The translations under genes and the position numbers were made by a program. A stretch of 64,000 nt of DNA from Streptomyces formicae. GTDB taxonomy: Bacteria > Actinomycetota > Actinomycetes > Streptomycetales > Streptomycetaceae. The notes under the pieces were generated by a model, which was not told where the DNA came from, made no database searches, and saw only the letters and a program-made list of their open reading frames with translations. Position 1 is the first letter of the stretch; the number at the start of each line of letters is the position of its first letter. Shown piece by piece: positions 24,284 through 32,949 of the stretch. The stretch spans positions 1,736,001 to 1,800,000 of the forward strand of contig NZ_CP022685.1 of the NCBI RefSeq assembly GCF_002556545.1, written 5' to 3'.

Positions 24284-25273
24284 TCACAGCTTGTGCCAGT
24301 AGAGCAGTTGCCCCGACTCCCCGGGGGCGGAACCTTCCTCGGGCACGAACAGGCTGACGAGCAGGGCGGGTTGCCCGCGCGGATCGGTGAGCAGGGTCGC
24401 CGAGGGGTTGGCGAAGGCGCGGCTGCCGCCGTGCGTGCGGATGTCGAGCCGGTCAGCGCGTCCGCTGGAGGGGTCGTACGCGTAGGTGGCCCAGCTGCCG
24501 AAGTCGCCGCGCCTGCGCTGGCCCTCGATGAGCACCACGCGCCGCCCGCCGAGTTCGACGGGCGCGCGGTCCCCGATGTTGCCGCCGTTGCCCCACCGGC
24601 GCAGCGCGCGGTCGAGCCGTCGGTCGGGCTCGGCGTGCCAGTGCCGGAACCCGGTGAGCGTGGCGCGCAGCTGGCGGTCGGTGTCACAGCCCGCGCGGTA
24701 GTGCCCGGTGAGCTGGATGGTCGCGCCGCGTACGGAGGTGATGCTCGGCGTGCCCTCGGCGCAGCGCGAGAGGGTGAGCGGCGCGTCGAAGGCCCGGTGG
24801 GCGCGCCCCGCGAGCAGCGCCCGCTGATCCTCGTACGCCCGCACCGCGATGTGGTTGCGCGGGTCCTTCTCGTACGCGAGGACGTAGCCGCCCCGTCCGT
24901 CGTGCGCGAGCGAGGGCTGGTGGGTGCCGGGCCCGAAGTCGTGGCGGCGCTGCCAGTGGCGCAGGTCCGTGGAGGTGGCGACGGCGGCGTGGAAGCGGCC
25001 GTCGGCCAGGAGCGTGTGGTAGACGGCGAGGTAGGTGCCGTCCTGGGCCTGCTGGATCTGGGCCGCGTCCATGGTGCGGCCCGTGTGGTCCCGCGCGTCG
25101 TAGCGGTGCCCTTCGGCGGAGGGCACGTCGTCGGCGAGCGCGGCCAGCCGCGCGGTGGCGGGCGAGGCGGGGGTGGCGTCCGCCCGCGCCAGCTGCGAGA
25201 CGAGCAGGGCAGCGGCGAGGGAGAGGACGGCGGCGACGGTGAAGAGCGCCGTCCTCGGCTGCCTTGCGGTCAC
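24284..25273 (-). CDS. Secreted protein with predicted beta-propeller fold
   Basis: A 329-residue exported protein. The GTG start at 25273 is followed by a signal peptide ending near SQLARADA. The rest has repeated blade-like segments (DGTYLAVYHTLLADGRFHAAV, STDLRHWQRRHDFGPGTHQPS, DGRGGYVLAYEKDP) like those of five-bladed glycoside hydrolase or sialidase-type propellers. I cannot identify a catalytic triad, so no substrate is proposed. A longer frame to 25390 exists but would place the signal peptide internally. It lies downstream of the betaine transporter operon, separated by a strong terminator. Confidence 0.7.
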   Translation of the reverse strand: MTARQPRTALFTVAAVLSLAAALLVSQLARADATPASPATARLAALADDVPSAEGHRYDARDHTGRTMDAAQIQQAQDGTYLAVYHTLLADGRFHAAVATSTDLRHWQRRHDFGPGTHQPSLAHDGRGGYVLAYEKDPRNHIAVRAYEDQRALLAGRAHRAFDAPLTLSRCAEGTPSITSVRGATIQLTGHYRAGCDTDRQLRATLTGFRHWHAEPDRRLDRALRRWGNGGNIGDRAPVELGGRRVVLIEGQRRRGDFGSWATYAYDPSSGRADRLDIRTHGGSRAFANPSATLLTDPRGQPALLVSLFVPEEGSAPGESGQLLYWHKL

Positions 25274-25356
25274 GGGCGGGGTCTCCCGTTCGCACGGTCG
25301 AGGTTCGGGTGGGGCCCAGTCGAGGTTAGGGACCGGGCGGCCCCGCCGGAACGCCG

Positions 25357-25396
25357 GAAGGGGTGGGCTTCGCCACAGGGCGAGGCCCACCCCTTC
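25357..25396 (-). terminator. Terminator of the glycine betaine transporter operon
   Basis: A perfect 12-base-pair stem (GAAGGGGTGGGC with GCCCACCCCTTC, 16-base loop) lies 43 bases after the transporter stop codon on the minus strand. It separates the operon from the secreted-protein gene. Confidence 0.7.
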
Positions 25397-25439
25397 GGGG
25401 TGATGACCGCGTGCTACTGCCGCGCGGCCGTCGTTCCGG

Positions 25440-28049
25440 CTACTTCGCGGAGGTCATCTTCGACTCGAAGCCCGGGTTCTTCTTGAGCCAGGCGTCGACG
25501 GCCTTGGGCTCGTTGTTCTTGCCCGCCTTGTTGATCTCGTTCTCCAGGCTGGCCAGCTCCTGCTCGCTCATCTTGAAGTTCTTGAGCCACTTCGTGAGCT
25601 GCGGGTACTGGTTCGGGAAGTCCTTGCTGGAGAGCGTGCGGATCGTGTCGCCCTTGCCGAAGCCGCCCTTGGGGTCCTTCAGCTTGGTCAGGTCGTACTC
25701 GTTGTACGCCCAGTGCGGCGACCAGAGGAGCACCGCGACGGGCTCCTTCTTGGCGTAGGCGGCCTTGAGCTCGGAGAGCATCGCGGGGGTGGAGCCCGCG
25801 GCGATCTCGTACTCGTCCTCCAGGCCGTAGCCGGGCAGGACCTTGTCCTTGAGCGCCTGCATCACGCCGGTGCCCGGCTCGATGCCGATGATCTTGCCCT
25901 TGAACTTGTCGCCCTTGCCCTTGAGGTCCTCCAGGGACTTCACGCCCTTGACGTAGGACGGGACGGCGACCTCCAGGGACGTCGGGCTGTACCAGGAGCC
26001 CAGGTCGTTGAGGTTCGCCTTGTTCTTGTCCCAGTACGTCTTCTGGGCGGTGGGCAGCCACGCGTCGAGGTTGAGGTCGAGGTCGCCCTGCGCGAGACCG
26101 GTGTAGGCGGGGCCCACGTCGGCCGGCGTCAGGTCCATCTTGTAGCCGCGCTTCTCCAGGACGCGCTTCCACAGGTTGGTGACGGCGATGTTCTCGTCCC
26201 ACGCGAAGTACGCGGCCTTCAGCGGGCGCTTGTTCTCGTCGCTGCCCGAGTTCTTCGGCAGCGGGGCGAGCTTGTCGACGACGCCCGAGTTCTTCTTCAG
26301 CCAGGCGCGCACGGCCTCCTGCTGCTGGCCCTTGCCCGCCTTGTTGATCTCGGCCTCAAGGCTCGTGAGCTGCTTCTCGCTCATCTTGAAGTCCTTGAGC
26401 CACTTGCCGACCTCGGGGTTCTCGTCCGAGAAGCCCTTGCGCGCCAGCGTGTGCACGCCGTCGCCCTTGCCCCAGGCGCCCTTCGGGTCCTTGAGCTTCT
26501 TCAGCTTGAAGTCGCTGTAGGCCCAGTGCGGCGACCACAGGGTGGTGACGATCGGCTCCTTCTTGGAGTACGCGGCCTTCAGCTCGGCCAGCATCGCCGG
26601 GGTCGAGCCGTCGACGACCTTGTACTCCTTCTTCAGGCCGTACGCGTCCAGGACCTTGTCCTTGAGCAGGCCCATCATTCCGGCGCTCGACTCGATGCCG
26701 GTGATCTTGCCCTTGAAGGTGTCGGCGTTGCCCTTGAGGTCTTCGAGGGAGTTGACGTCCTTCATGTACGCGGGAACGGCCAGCTCCAGCGAGGTGGGCC
26801 CGAACCAGGAGCCCATGTCCTCGAGGTCCTTGCCGTACTTCTTCCAGTACGAGGCGTGCGTCGTCGGCAGCCAGGAATCCGTCTGGAAGTCGATGTCACC
26901 CTGCGCGAGCGAGGTGTAGAGCGGACCGGCCTCCAGCTGGCTGGTCGTCACCTTGAAGCCGCGCTGCTCCAGGATCTCCTTCCAGAGGAAGGTGGAGGCG
27001 ACGCCCTCGTCCCAGGGGATGTAGCCGACCTTGAGCTCCTTGCCGTCGCCGACGTTCTTGGCGTCGGCCACGGACTCGGACTTGGTGCCGCCGAAGATGC
27101 CCATGCCGCCCGCGACGAGCGCGAGGACGACGACGCCGACCATCGCGACGACGGGCCGGGGACGGTAGTTCCAGATGTTCAGGCCCTGCGCGGCCCGCAG
27201 CTTGGCGAGCGCGCGACGGCCCAGCGGCGAGACCTGGCCGCCCAGACCGCTGGTGACGCGGTCCAGGTAGATGGCGAGGATCACGATGGAGACGCCCGCC
27301 TCGGCGCCGAGACCGACGTCGAGCTGGCCGATGGCCGCGTTCACGTCGGCGCCCAGGCCCGGCGTGCCGACCATGCCGGTCAGCGCCGCCATGGAGAGGC
27401 CGAGCATGATGACCTGGTTGACACCGGCCATGATCGTCGGCAGCGCGAGCGGCAGCTGCACCCGGAAGAGGGTGTTGCGGGGCGTGGTGCCGAACGCGTC
27501 GGCGGCCTCGACCAGCTCCTTGTCGACCTGGCGGATGCCGAGTTCCGTCATGCGCACGCCGGGGGCGAGCGCGAAGACGATCGTGGCGACGATGCCCGCG
27601 GGGGCGCCCATGCGGAAGAACAGCAGCGCCGGGATGAGGTAGATCATCGCGGGCAGCGTCTGCATGAAGTCGAGGACGGGCCTGACGATGCCGCTGACCG
27701 TCTTGGAGCGCGCCGCCCAGATGCCCACGGGCACGGCTATGACCAGCGCCACGAAGGTGGAGACGAGCACCAGGGACAGCGTCATCATCGCGTTGTCCCA
27801 CAACTCAAGGGACACGATGAAGGCGAAGCCCACGAAGGACAGCACACCGCCGAGCAGACCGCGCAGCCAGAACGCGATGACGGCGAGGATGCCCGCCATC
27901 AGGAGCGGCTCGGGCGCGGAGAGGACGTCGTAGACGCCGTCCCACATGTTCTGGAAGATCGTCTTGATGAAGTCGAACAGCCAGTCCATGTGGGTTCTGA
28001 GCCATTCGACCGAGTCATTGACCCAGTCGCCGAAGGGAATCCTAGGCAC
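25440..28049 (-). CDS. Glycine betaine/proline ABC transporter permease fused to two substrate-binding domains
   Basis: An 869-residue osmoprotectant importer subunit. Residues 1-320 form the permease with the EAA loop near ELVEAADAFGTT (178-189) and a final anchor helix at about 300-320. Two consecutive OpuAC-type binding domains follow, at about 337-600 and 609-869. Both keep the tryptophans of the betaine cage: PWDE/DSWLPT/GSWFGP/LWSPHW in the first, AWDE/DAWLPT/GSWYSP/LWSPHW in the second. Known OpuA proteins carry one fused domain; two would give four per dimeric transporter. Its start overlaps the ATPase gene by eight bases. Osmotic induction is likely but no site was seen. Confidence 0.94.
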   Translation of the reverse strand: MPRIPFGDWVNDSVEWLRTHMDWLFDFIKTIFQNMWDGVYDVLSAPEPLLMAGILAVIAFWLRGLLGGVLSFVGFAFIVSLELWDNAMMTLSLVLVSTFVALVIAVPVGIWAARSKTVSGIVRPVLDFMQTLPAMIYLIPALLFFRMGAPAGIVATIVFALAPGVRMTELGIRQVDKELVEAADAFGTTPRNTLFRVQLPLALPTIMAGVNQVIMLGLSMAALTGMVGTPGLGADVNAAIGQLDVGLGAEAGVSIVILAIYLDRVTSGLGGQVSPLGRRALAKLRAAQGLNIWNYRPRPVVAMVGVVVLALVAGGMGIFGGTKSESVADAKNVGDGKELKVGYIPWDEGVASTFLWKEILEQRGFKVTTSQLEAGPLYTSLAQGDIDFQTDSWLPTTHASYWKKYGKDLEDMGSWFGPTSLELAVPAYMKDVNSLEDLKGNADTFKGKITGIESSAGMMGLLKDKVLDAYGLKKEYKVVDGSTPAMLAELKAAYSKKEPIVTTLWSPHWAYSDFKLKKLKDPKGAWGKGDGVHTLARKGFSDENPEVGKWLKDFKMSEKQLTSLEAEINKAGKGQQQEAVRAWLKKNSGVVDKLAPLPKNSGSDENKRPLKAAYFAWDENIAVTNLWKRVLEKRGYKMDLTPADVGPAYTGLAQGDLDLNLDAWLPTAQKTYWDKNKANLNDLGSWYSPTSLEVAVPSYVKGVKSLEDLKGKGDKFKGKIIGIEPGTGVMQALKDKVLPGYGLEDEYEIAAGSTPAMLSELKAAYAKKEPVAVLLWSPHWAYNEYDLTKLKDPKGGFGKGDTIRTLSSKDFPNQYPQLTKWLKNFKMSEQELASLENEINKAGKNNEPKAVDAWLKKNPGFESKMTSAK

Positions 28050-29160
28050 CGCTGCTCACCTTGCCCACGTTCTTGCCGTTGTCCTGCTCGGGGACGGCGG
28101 CGGCCGCCGCGTCCTGCGGCTCCCCGGGCGTCTCCGTCTTCATCGGCTCGCCGAGCACGGCGAGCAGCCTGGCCCGCGGCACGACACCGATGAGCTCGCC
28201 CTCGTCGTCGGTGACGGCGACGGCCACACCGCTGGTGGAGCAGGGCGTGAACAGCTCGATGATCGGGGTGTCCGCGGTGACCGTCGCGGGGGCGTCCGCC
28301 GCCACGAAGTCCTCGTCGGGATCGGCCATGATCGCGCCCGCGGTCAGCACCCGGGAGCGGTCGACGTCCTGCGTGAACGCGGCGACGTAGTCGTTGGCCG
28401 GGGTGACGAGGATGTCCTCGGCGTTGCCGATCTGGACGATCTGCCCGTCGCGCATGACGGCGATCTGGTCGCCCAGGCGCATGGCCTCGTTCAGGTCGTG
28501 GGTGATGAAGACGATGGTCTTCTTCAGCCGCTTCTGGAGCACCAGGAGCTGGTCCTGCATGTCACGGCGGATCAGCGGGTCGAGCGCGCTGAACGACTCG
28601 TCCATGAGGAGCAGGTCGGCGTCGGTGGCGAGCGCGCGGGCCAGGCCCACGCGCTGCTGCATGCCGCCGGACAGCTCGTCGGGCCAGGACTTCTCCCAGC
28701 CCTTCAGACCGGCCAGCTCCAGCGCCTCGGTGGCCCGCTTCTCGCGCTCGGCGCGCGGCACGCCCTGCACCTCGAGGCCGTAACCGGCGTTCTCGAGGAC
28801 GCTGCGGTGCGGGAAGAGCGCGAAGTGCTGGAAGACCATGCTGATCTTCTTGGAGCGCACCTCCCGCATCTCCTTGGCGCTCAGCTCGGTCAGGTCCTGA
28901 CCGTCGAAGCGGACGTGACCGGCCGTCGGCTCCGACAGTCCGTTGAGCATGCGCAGCAACGTGGACTTGCCGGATCCGGAGAGACCCATGACGACGAAGA
29001 TCTGGCCCGGCTCGACCTCGAAGGAGGCGTCGATGACGGCGGCGGTGGTGCCCTCGTCGCGCAGCTCCTCTCGGTCGGCTCCGTGGCGGAGTCGCTCCAC
29101 CGCGTCATCGGGTCGTCTGCCGAACACTTTGTACAAGTGCTCGGCCTGCAGCCTGGACAC
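28042..29160 (-). CDS. Glycine betaine/proline ABC transporter ATP-binding subunit
   Basis: A 372-residue ATPase of the OpuAA/ProV type. Walker A is GLSGSGKST (59-67), the signature LSGGMQQ (163-169) and Walker B LLLMDE (183-188). A C-terminal CBS-like module (about 285-355) is the region that senses ionic strength in OpuA, followed by a Pro/Ala/Glu tail. GTG at 29160 has a GAGAGG ribosome binding site; the longer frame to 29310 lacks one. It is the first gene of a two-gene operon with the permease-binding fusion. Confidence 0.94.
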   Translation of the reverse strand: MSRLQAEHLYKVFGRRPDDAVERLRHGADREELRDEGTTAAVIDASFEVEPGQIFVVMGLSGSGKSTLLRMLNGLSEPTAGHVRFDGQDLTELSAKEMREVRSKKISMVFQHFALFPHRSVLENAGYGLEVQGVPRAEREKRATEALELAGLKGWEKSWPDELSGGMQQRVGLARALATDADLLLMDESFSALDPLIRRDMQDQLLVLQKRLKKTIVFITHDLNEAMRLGDQIAVMRDGQIVQIGNAEDILVTPANDYVAAFTQDVDRSRVLTAGAIMADPDEDFVAADAPATVTADTPIIELFTPCSTSGVAVAVTDDEGELIGVVPRARLLAVLGEPMKTETPGEPQDAAAAAVPEQDNGKNVGKVSSGA

Positions 29161-29446
29161 ATACACCTCTCGGGTCGAACCAAGACGGCCCGCCTCCCCC
29201 GCCGGCGGGCCGTGGAACGCAGTGGCTTCTGCCCACTTGCCCGATCGAAAAGTTGAATACTCGACCGGGTTCGCTCCGGATGCGCGCCTTCCCGCACTTA
29301 CACGAATCAAACCGGGGAGTGTTCCAGCTCACATTTGTTGCACTCTCGGCAAGGCTTCTGCGCGATGCGCAACGTGGTCCCGGCGGCGGCACGGAGGGCC
29401 CCTCGCCCCGCGGTGCCGTACGGCTCCACTGTCGGTGCCGTGCGGC

Positions 29447-30388
29447 ATGATGCGCAACGTGACTCAGCGAACTCGACGCCTCATGCTCCTTGACACGGCC
29501 TCCCTCTACTACCGGGCCTACTTCGGGGTCCCCGAGTCGATGAAGGCCCCGGACGGCACCCCGGTGAACGCCGTGCGCGGACTCCTCGACTTCATCACCC
29601 GCCTCGTCCAGGACCACCGCCCCGACGACCTGGTCGCCTGCATGGACGCGGACTGGCGCCCGCACTGGCGGGTCGAGCTCATCCCCTCCTACAAGGCACA
29701 CCGTGTCGCGGAGGAGGTCCCCGAGGGCCCGGACGCCGAGGAGACCCCGGACACGCTCGCGCCGCAGGTCCCGATCATCGAGGACGTGCTCGACGCGGTC
29801 GGCATCGCGCGCGTGGGCGTACCGGCGTACGAGGCGGACGACGTGATCGGCACCTATGCCGCCCGCGCGACGGGCCCGGTCGACATCGTCACCGGGGACC
29901 GCGACCTCTACCAGCTCGTGGACGACGAGCGCGGCATCCGCGTCCTCTACCCCCTCAAGGGCGTCGGCTCCCTCCAGATCACGGACGAGAGCTGGCTGCG
30001 CGAGAAGTACGGCGTGGACGGCCCGGGCTACGTGGACCTGGCCCTGCTGCGCGGCGACCCGAGCGACGGCCTGCCCGGCGTCCCCGGCATCGGCGAGAAG
30101 ACGGCGGCCAAGCTCCTCGACGCGTTCGGCGACCTGGCCGGGATCATGGCGGCGGTGGACGACCCGAAGGCGAAGCTCACGCCGTCGCAGCGCAAGCGGC
30201 TCGACGAGGCACGTCCCTATGTGGCGGTCGCGCCGCAGGTCGTCCGGGTCGCGGGCGACGTGCCGCTGCCCGACGTGGACCTCGCGCTGCCCCACGAGCC
30301 GCGCGACCCCGCCGCGCTCGACGAGCTGGCGGCCCAGTGGAATCTGGGCGGTTCTCTGCAACGGCTGCTCTCCACTCTCCACGCCTGA
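29447..30388 (+). CDS. Freestanding 5'-3' exonuclease (Pol I N-terminal-like/FEN)
   Basis: A 313-residue nuclease of the 5'-3' exonuclease family, equal to the N-terminal domain of DNA polymerase I without the polymerase. Active-site acidic clusters are visible: MLLDTASLYYRAYFG, ACMDADWRPHWR, YEADDVIGT, DIVTGDRDLYQL and a helix-hairpin-helix GVPGIGEKTAAKLL. Likely roles are RNA primer removal and flap cleavage in repair. Three starts are possible (ATG 29447, ATG 29450, GTG 29459). A near-match to the PafBC promoter ends at 29451, which would suit a leaderless GTG at 29459. It is divergent from the betaine operon. Confidence 0.9.
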   Translation: MMRNVTQRTRRLMLLDTASLYYRAYFGVPESMKAPDGTPVNAVRGLLDFITRLVQDHRPDDLVACMDADWRPHWRVELIPSYKAHRVAEEVPEGPDAEETPDTLAPQVPIIEDVLDAVGIARVGVPAYEADDVIGTYAARATGPVDIVTGDRDLYQLVDDERGIRVLYPLKGVGSLQITDESWLREKYGVDGPGYVDLALLRGDPSDGLPGVPGIGEKTAAKLLDAFGDLAGIMAAVDDPKAKLTPSQRKRLDEARPYVAVAPQVVRVAGDVPLPDVDLALPHEPRDPAALDELAAQWNLGGSLQRLLSTLHA

Positions 30389-30392
30389 GGTG

Positions 30393-30411
30393 TTAACTTA
30401 GGCTTGCCTAA
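30393..30411 (+). promoter_or_regulatory. Iron box (DmdR/IdeR-type operator)
   Basis: This 19-base site matches the actinobacterial iron-box consensus TTAGGTTAGGCTAACCTAA at 15 of 19 positions, with the core TTAGGCT...CCTAA intact. It lies 29 bases before the start of the siderophore-interacting protein, the expected kind of target. DmdR1 is the Streptomyces regulator known to bind such boxes. Confidence 0.85.
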
Positions 30412-30440
30412 GTATTTGTGGATCAGGGGAGGCCGTCGCC

Positions 30441-31277
30441 ATGGCAGAACGTCCGGCACGCAAAGCACCGCAGACCCATGTCGCCCACGTGGTGCGCACC
30501 GAGCGACTCACCCCGCACATGCAGCGCGTGGTCCTCGGCGGGGAGGGACTCGCCCAGTTCGCCGCGGGCGAGTGCACCGATCACTACGTGAAGCTGCTCT
30601 TCGACGCCGAGGGCGTCACGTATCCGGAGCCCTTCGACATGCAGCGGATCCGCGAGGAGTTCCCGCGCGACCAGTGGCCAGTGACGCGGACGTACACCGT
30701 GCGCTGGTGGGACCCCGAGGCCCGCGAGCTCGCCGTGGACTTCGTGATCCACGGCGACCAGGGCCTCGCGGGGCCGTGGGCGCGGGACGCCCGCCTCGGC
30801 GACACGATCCGCTTCCTCGGCCCCGGCGGCGGCTACGCCCCGGACGCGGACGCGGGCTGGCACCTGCTCGCCGGTGACGAGAGCGCCCTGCCCGCGATCG
30901 CCGCCGCGGCCGAGGCGCTCCCGCCCGGCGCGGTCGCCCGCGTCTTCGTGGAGGTCGAGGGCCCCGAGGAGGAGCAGAAGATCGCGACCGACGCCGAGAT
31001 CGTCTGGCTGCACAGGGGCGAGCGCCCGGTCGGCCAGCTCCTCGTCGAGGCCGTGCGCGCCCTGGAGTTCCCCCCGGGCGAGATGCAGGCCTTCGTGCAC
31101 GGCGAGGCGGGCTTCGTGAAGGAGCTGCGCCGCTATCTGCGCGTCGAGCGCGAGGTGCCGCGCGAGCGCCTCTCTATCTCCGGCTACTGGCGCGTGGGCC
31201 ACAACGAGGACGGCTGGCAGGCGTCCAAGCGCGAGTGGAACGCGCAGGTGGAGGCGGAGCAGGAGCAGGCGGCGTAA
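30441..31277 (+). CDS. Siderophore-interacting protein (ferric-siderophore reductase, FAD-binding)
   Basis: A 278-residue flavoprotein of the ViuB/SIP family. The FAD-binding part has TRTYTVRWWD and the VDFVIHGDQGLAGPWA segment. The C-terminal NAD(P)H part has LLAGDESALPAI and ends ISGYWRVGHNEDGW. These enzymes reduce ferric siderophores in the cytoplasm to release iron. The iron box directly upstream indicates repression under iron sufficiency. It stands alone, with no siderophore biosynthesis or uptake genes in the window. Confidence 0.94.
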   Translation: MAERPARKAPQTHVAHVVRTERLTPHMQRVVLGGEGLAQFAAGECTDHYVKLLFDAEGVTYPEPFDMQRIREEFPRDQWPVTRTYTVRWWDPEARELAVDFVIHGDQGLAGPWARDARLGDTIRFLGPGGGYAPDADAGWHLLAGDESALPAIAAAAEALPPGAVARVFVEVEGPEEEQKIATDAEIVWLHRGERPVGQLLVEAVRALEFPPGEMQAFVHGEAGFVKELRRYLRVEREVPRERLSISGYWRVGHNEDGWQASKREWNAQVEAEQEQAA

Positions 31278-31333
31278 CCACCTCGCCGAAGCGGGAGAAG
31301 CACCAGGAACGGCCGACGACGCCCGGCCCGCCG

Positions 31334-31927
31334 TCACTCCGACGCGGCGGGCCCGTCCCCCTTGAGACGCGCGTGCAGATGCATGTCGTGCCAGCCGTCC
31401 TCGTGCAGCCCCGCGCCGCGCTTGGTGCCCTCCACCGCGAAGCCGGTCCTCAGGGCGACACGACAGGACGCCTCGTTGGCCATCGAGTGCGTCAACTCCA
31501 GCCGGTGCAGCCCCACTTCACCGAAGGCCCAGGACGAGAGCGCGACGACGGAACGCGACGCGACACCCCGGCCGCGCGCCTGCGGCATGGTCCAGTAGGC
31601 GACCTCGGCCTGGCCGTCGGCGAGCACCATGGCCTTCAGGGCGATCCGGCCCACCAGCTCGTCCGTCCCCGCGTCGGCGACCGCCCAGTACGCGTCACGC
31701 TCCCCGGCCCAGCTCGCGCGCCAGTCCTCGATCCAGCCGAGCACCTCGCTCTCGGAGTCGGCCCCGCGCGCGTGCCAGCGGCTCAGCAGGGGGTCCTGGA
31801 ACGCCTCGTACACGGCGGGCGCGTCGGCGGCCGACCACGGCCGCATGACGAGTCCCCCAGGGACGGCAATGACCGGCTGCTCGCGGCGGGCGAGCGTGCC
31901 GGGCGCGACGACGTCTTCGATCTTCAT
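31334..31927 (-). CDS. GNAT-family N-acetyltransferase (RimJ/RimL-like)
   Basis: A 197-residue acetyltransferase. Motifs include VMRPWSAADAPAVYEAF, the AYWTMPQARGRGVA acetyl-CoA loop (Q/RxxGxG/A form) and the GLHRLELTHSMANEASCRVALRTGF segment typical of RimJ/RimL-like proteins that acetylate ribosomal N termini or related amines. Substrate unknown. Three closely spaced ATGs exist at 31942, 31933 and 31927; the last is chosen because GAGG lies about nine bases before it. Divergent from the pseudouridine synthase gene. Confidence 0.87.
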   Translation of the reverse strand: MKIEDVVAPGTLARREQPVIAVPGGLVMRPWSAADAPAVYEAFQDPLLSRWHARGADSESEVLGWIEDWRASWAGERDAYWAVADAGTDELVGRIALKAMVLADGQAEVAYWTMPQARGRGVASRSVVALSSWAFGEVGLHRLELTHSMANEASCRVALRTGFAVEGTKRGAGLHEDGWHDMHLHARLKGDGPAASE

Positions 31928-32004
31928 GGGCATGGGCCTCATGGTGGCAGCGGGGCGCGGCCCCGGACAGCGATTTTCCCCCCGCCGCATACCCTGACCT
32001 CCTG

Positions 32005-32949
32005 ATGAGACGAAAGCCCCGCGTTCCGCCCGCGCCCCTCCCCCAGCGCGACGGCATCGACCCCGTCCGGATCAAGCTGCCGCCCGACGGCGCGTGGCCC
32101 ACCGTGCGGGACCACCTCGTGGAGCGGCTCGCCGCCGGGCCCGGGGTCATCGACGCCCTGCTGCGGGACGGCAGGATCGTCGGCGCCGACGGGGTCGCGG
32201 TGGTCCCGGACGCGCCCTACGCGCCCGGGACCTTCGTCTGGTTCCACCGGGACCTGCCCCACGAGGTGCCGGTCCCCTTCGCGCTCGACGTCGTCCACCG
32301 CGACGAGCACATCGTCGTCGTCGACAAGCCGCACTTCCTGGCGACGATGCCGCGCGGCTCCCACGTCACCCAGACCGCCCTCGCCCGACTGCGCGTCGAG
32401 CTCGGCATCCCGACGCTCGGCGCGGCACACCGCCTGGACCGGCTCACCGCCGGACTGCTCCTGTTCACCGTGCGCCCCGAGGAACGCGGCGCCTACCAGA
32501 CGCTGTTCAGCGACCGCCGCGTCCACAAGGAGTACGAGGCGATCGCCGCCCACGATCCGGCCGTACCGCTCCCGCGCACCGTGCGCAGCCACATCGAGAA
32601 GGTGCGCGGGATCATCGCGGCGTACGAGGTGGCGGACGCGGAGCCGAACAGCGAGAGCCGGATCGAACTCGTCGAGCACCGCGCGGGACTCGGCCGCTAC
32701 CGGCTCGTCCCCCGCACCGGCCGCACCCATCAACTCCGCGTCCACATGAACGCGTTGGGCCTGCCGATCCTCGGGGACCCGGTCTACCCGGTGGTGGCGG
32801 ACCCGGTGCCGCCGGACGACTTCCGGCGGCCCCTCCAACTCCTCTCCCGCGTCCTGGAGTTCACGGATCCGGTGACCGGCGCCGCGCACCGCTTCGTCAG
32901 CGGCAGAACGCTGGGCGCCTGGTCGGCGTACGATGCCTGGGCTCAGTAA
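32005..32949 (+). CDS. RluA-family pseudouridine synthase
   Basis: A 314-residue enzyme converting uridine to pseudouridine in rRNA or tRNA. The catalytic Asp is in AAHRLDRLTAGLLLF. Conserved neighbours are VHKEYEA and GRTHQLRVHM, with the DPVYP loop following. A degenerate N-terminal S4-like region is present. The exact RNA target cannot be predicted. Its last seven bases overlap the end of the convergent P450 gene. Confidence 0.93.
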   Translation: MRRKPRVPPAPLPQRDGIDPVRIKLPPDGAWPTVRDHLVERLAAGPGVIDALLRDGRIVGADGVAVVPDAPYAPGTFVWFHRDLPHEVPVPFALDVVHRDEHIVVVDKPHFLATMPRGSHVTQTALARLRVELGIPTLGAAHRLDRLTAGLLLFTVRPEERGAYQTLFSDRRVHKEYEAIAAHDPAVPLPRTVRSHIEKVRGIIAAYEVADAEPNSESRIELVEHRAGLGRYRLVPRTGRTHQLRVHMNALGLPILGDPVYPVVADPVPPDDFRRPLQLLSRVLEFTDPVTGAAHRFVSGRTLGAWSAYDAWAQ

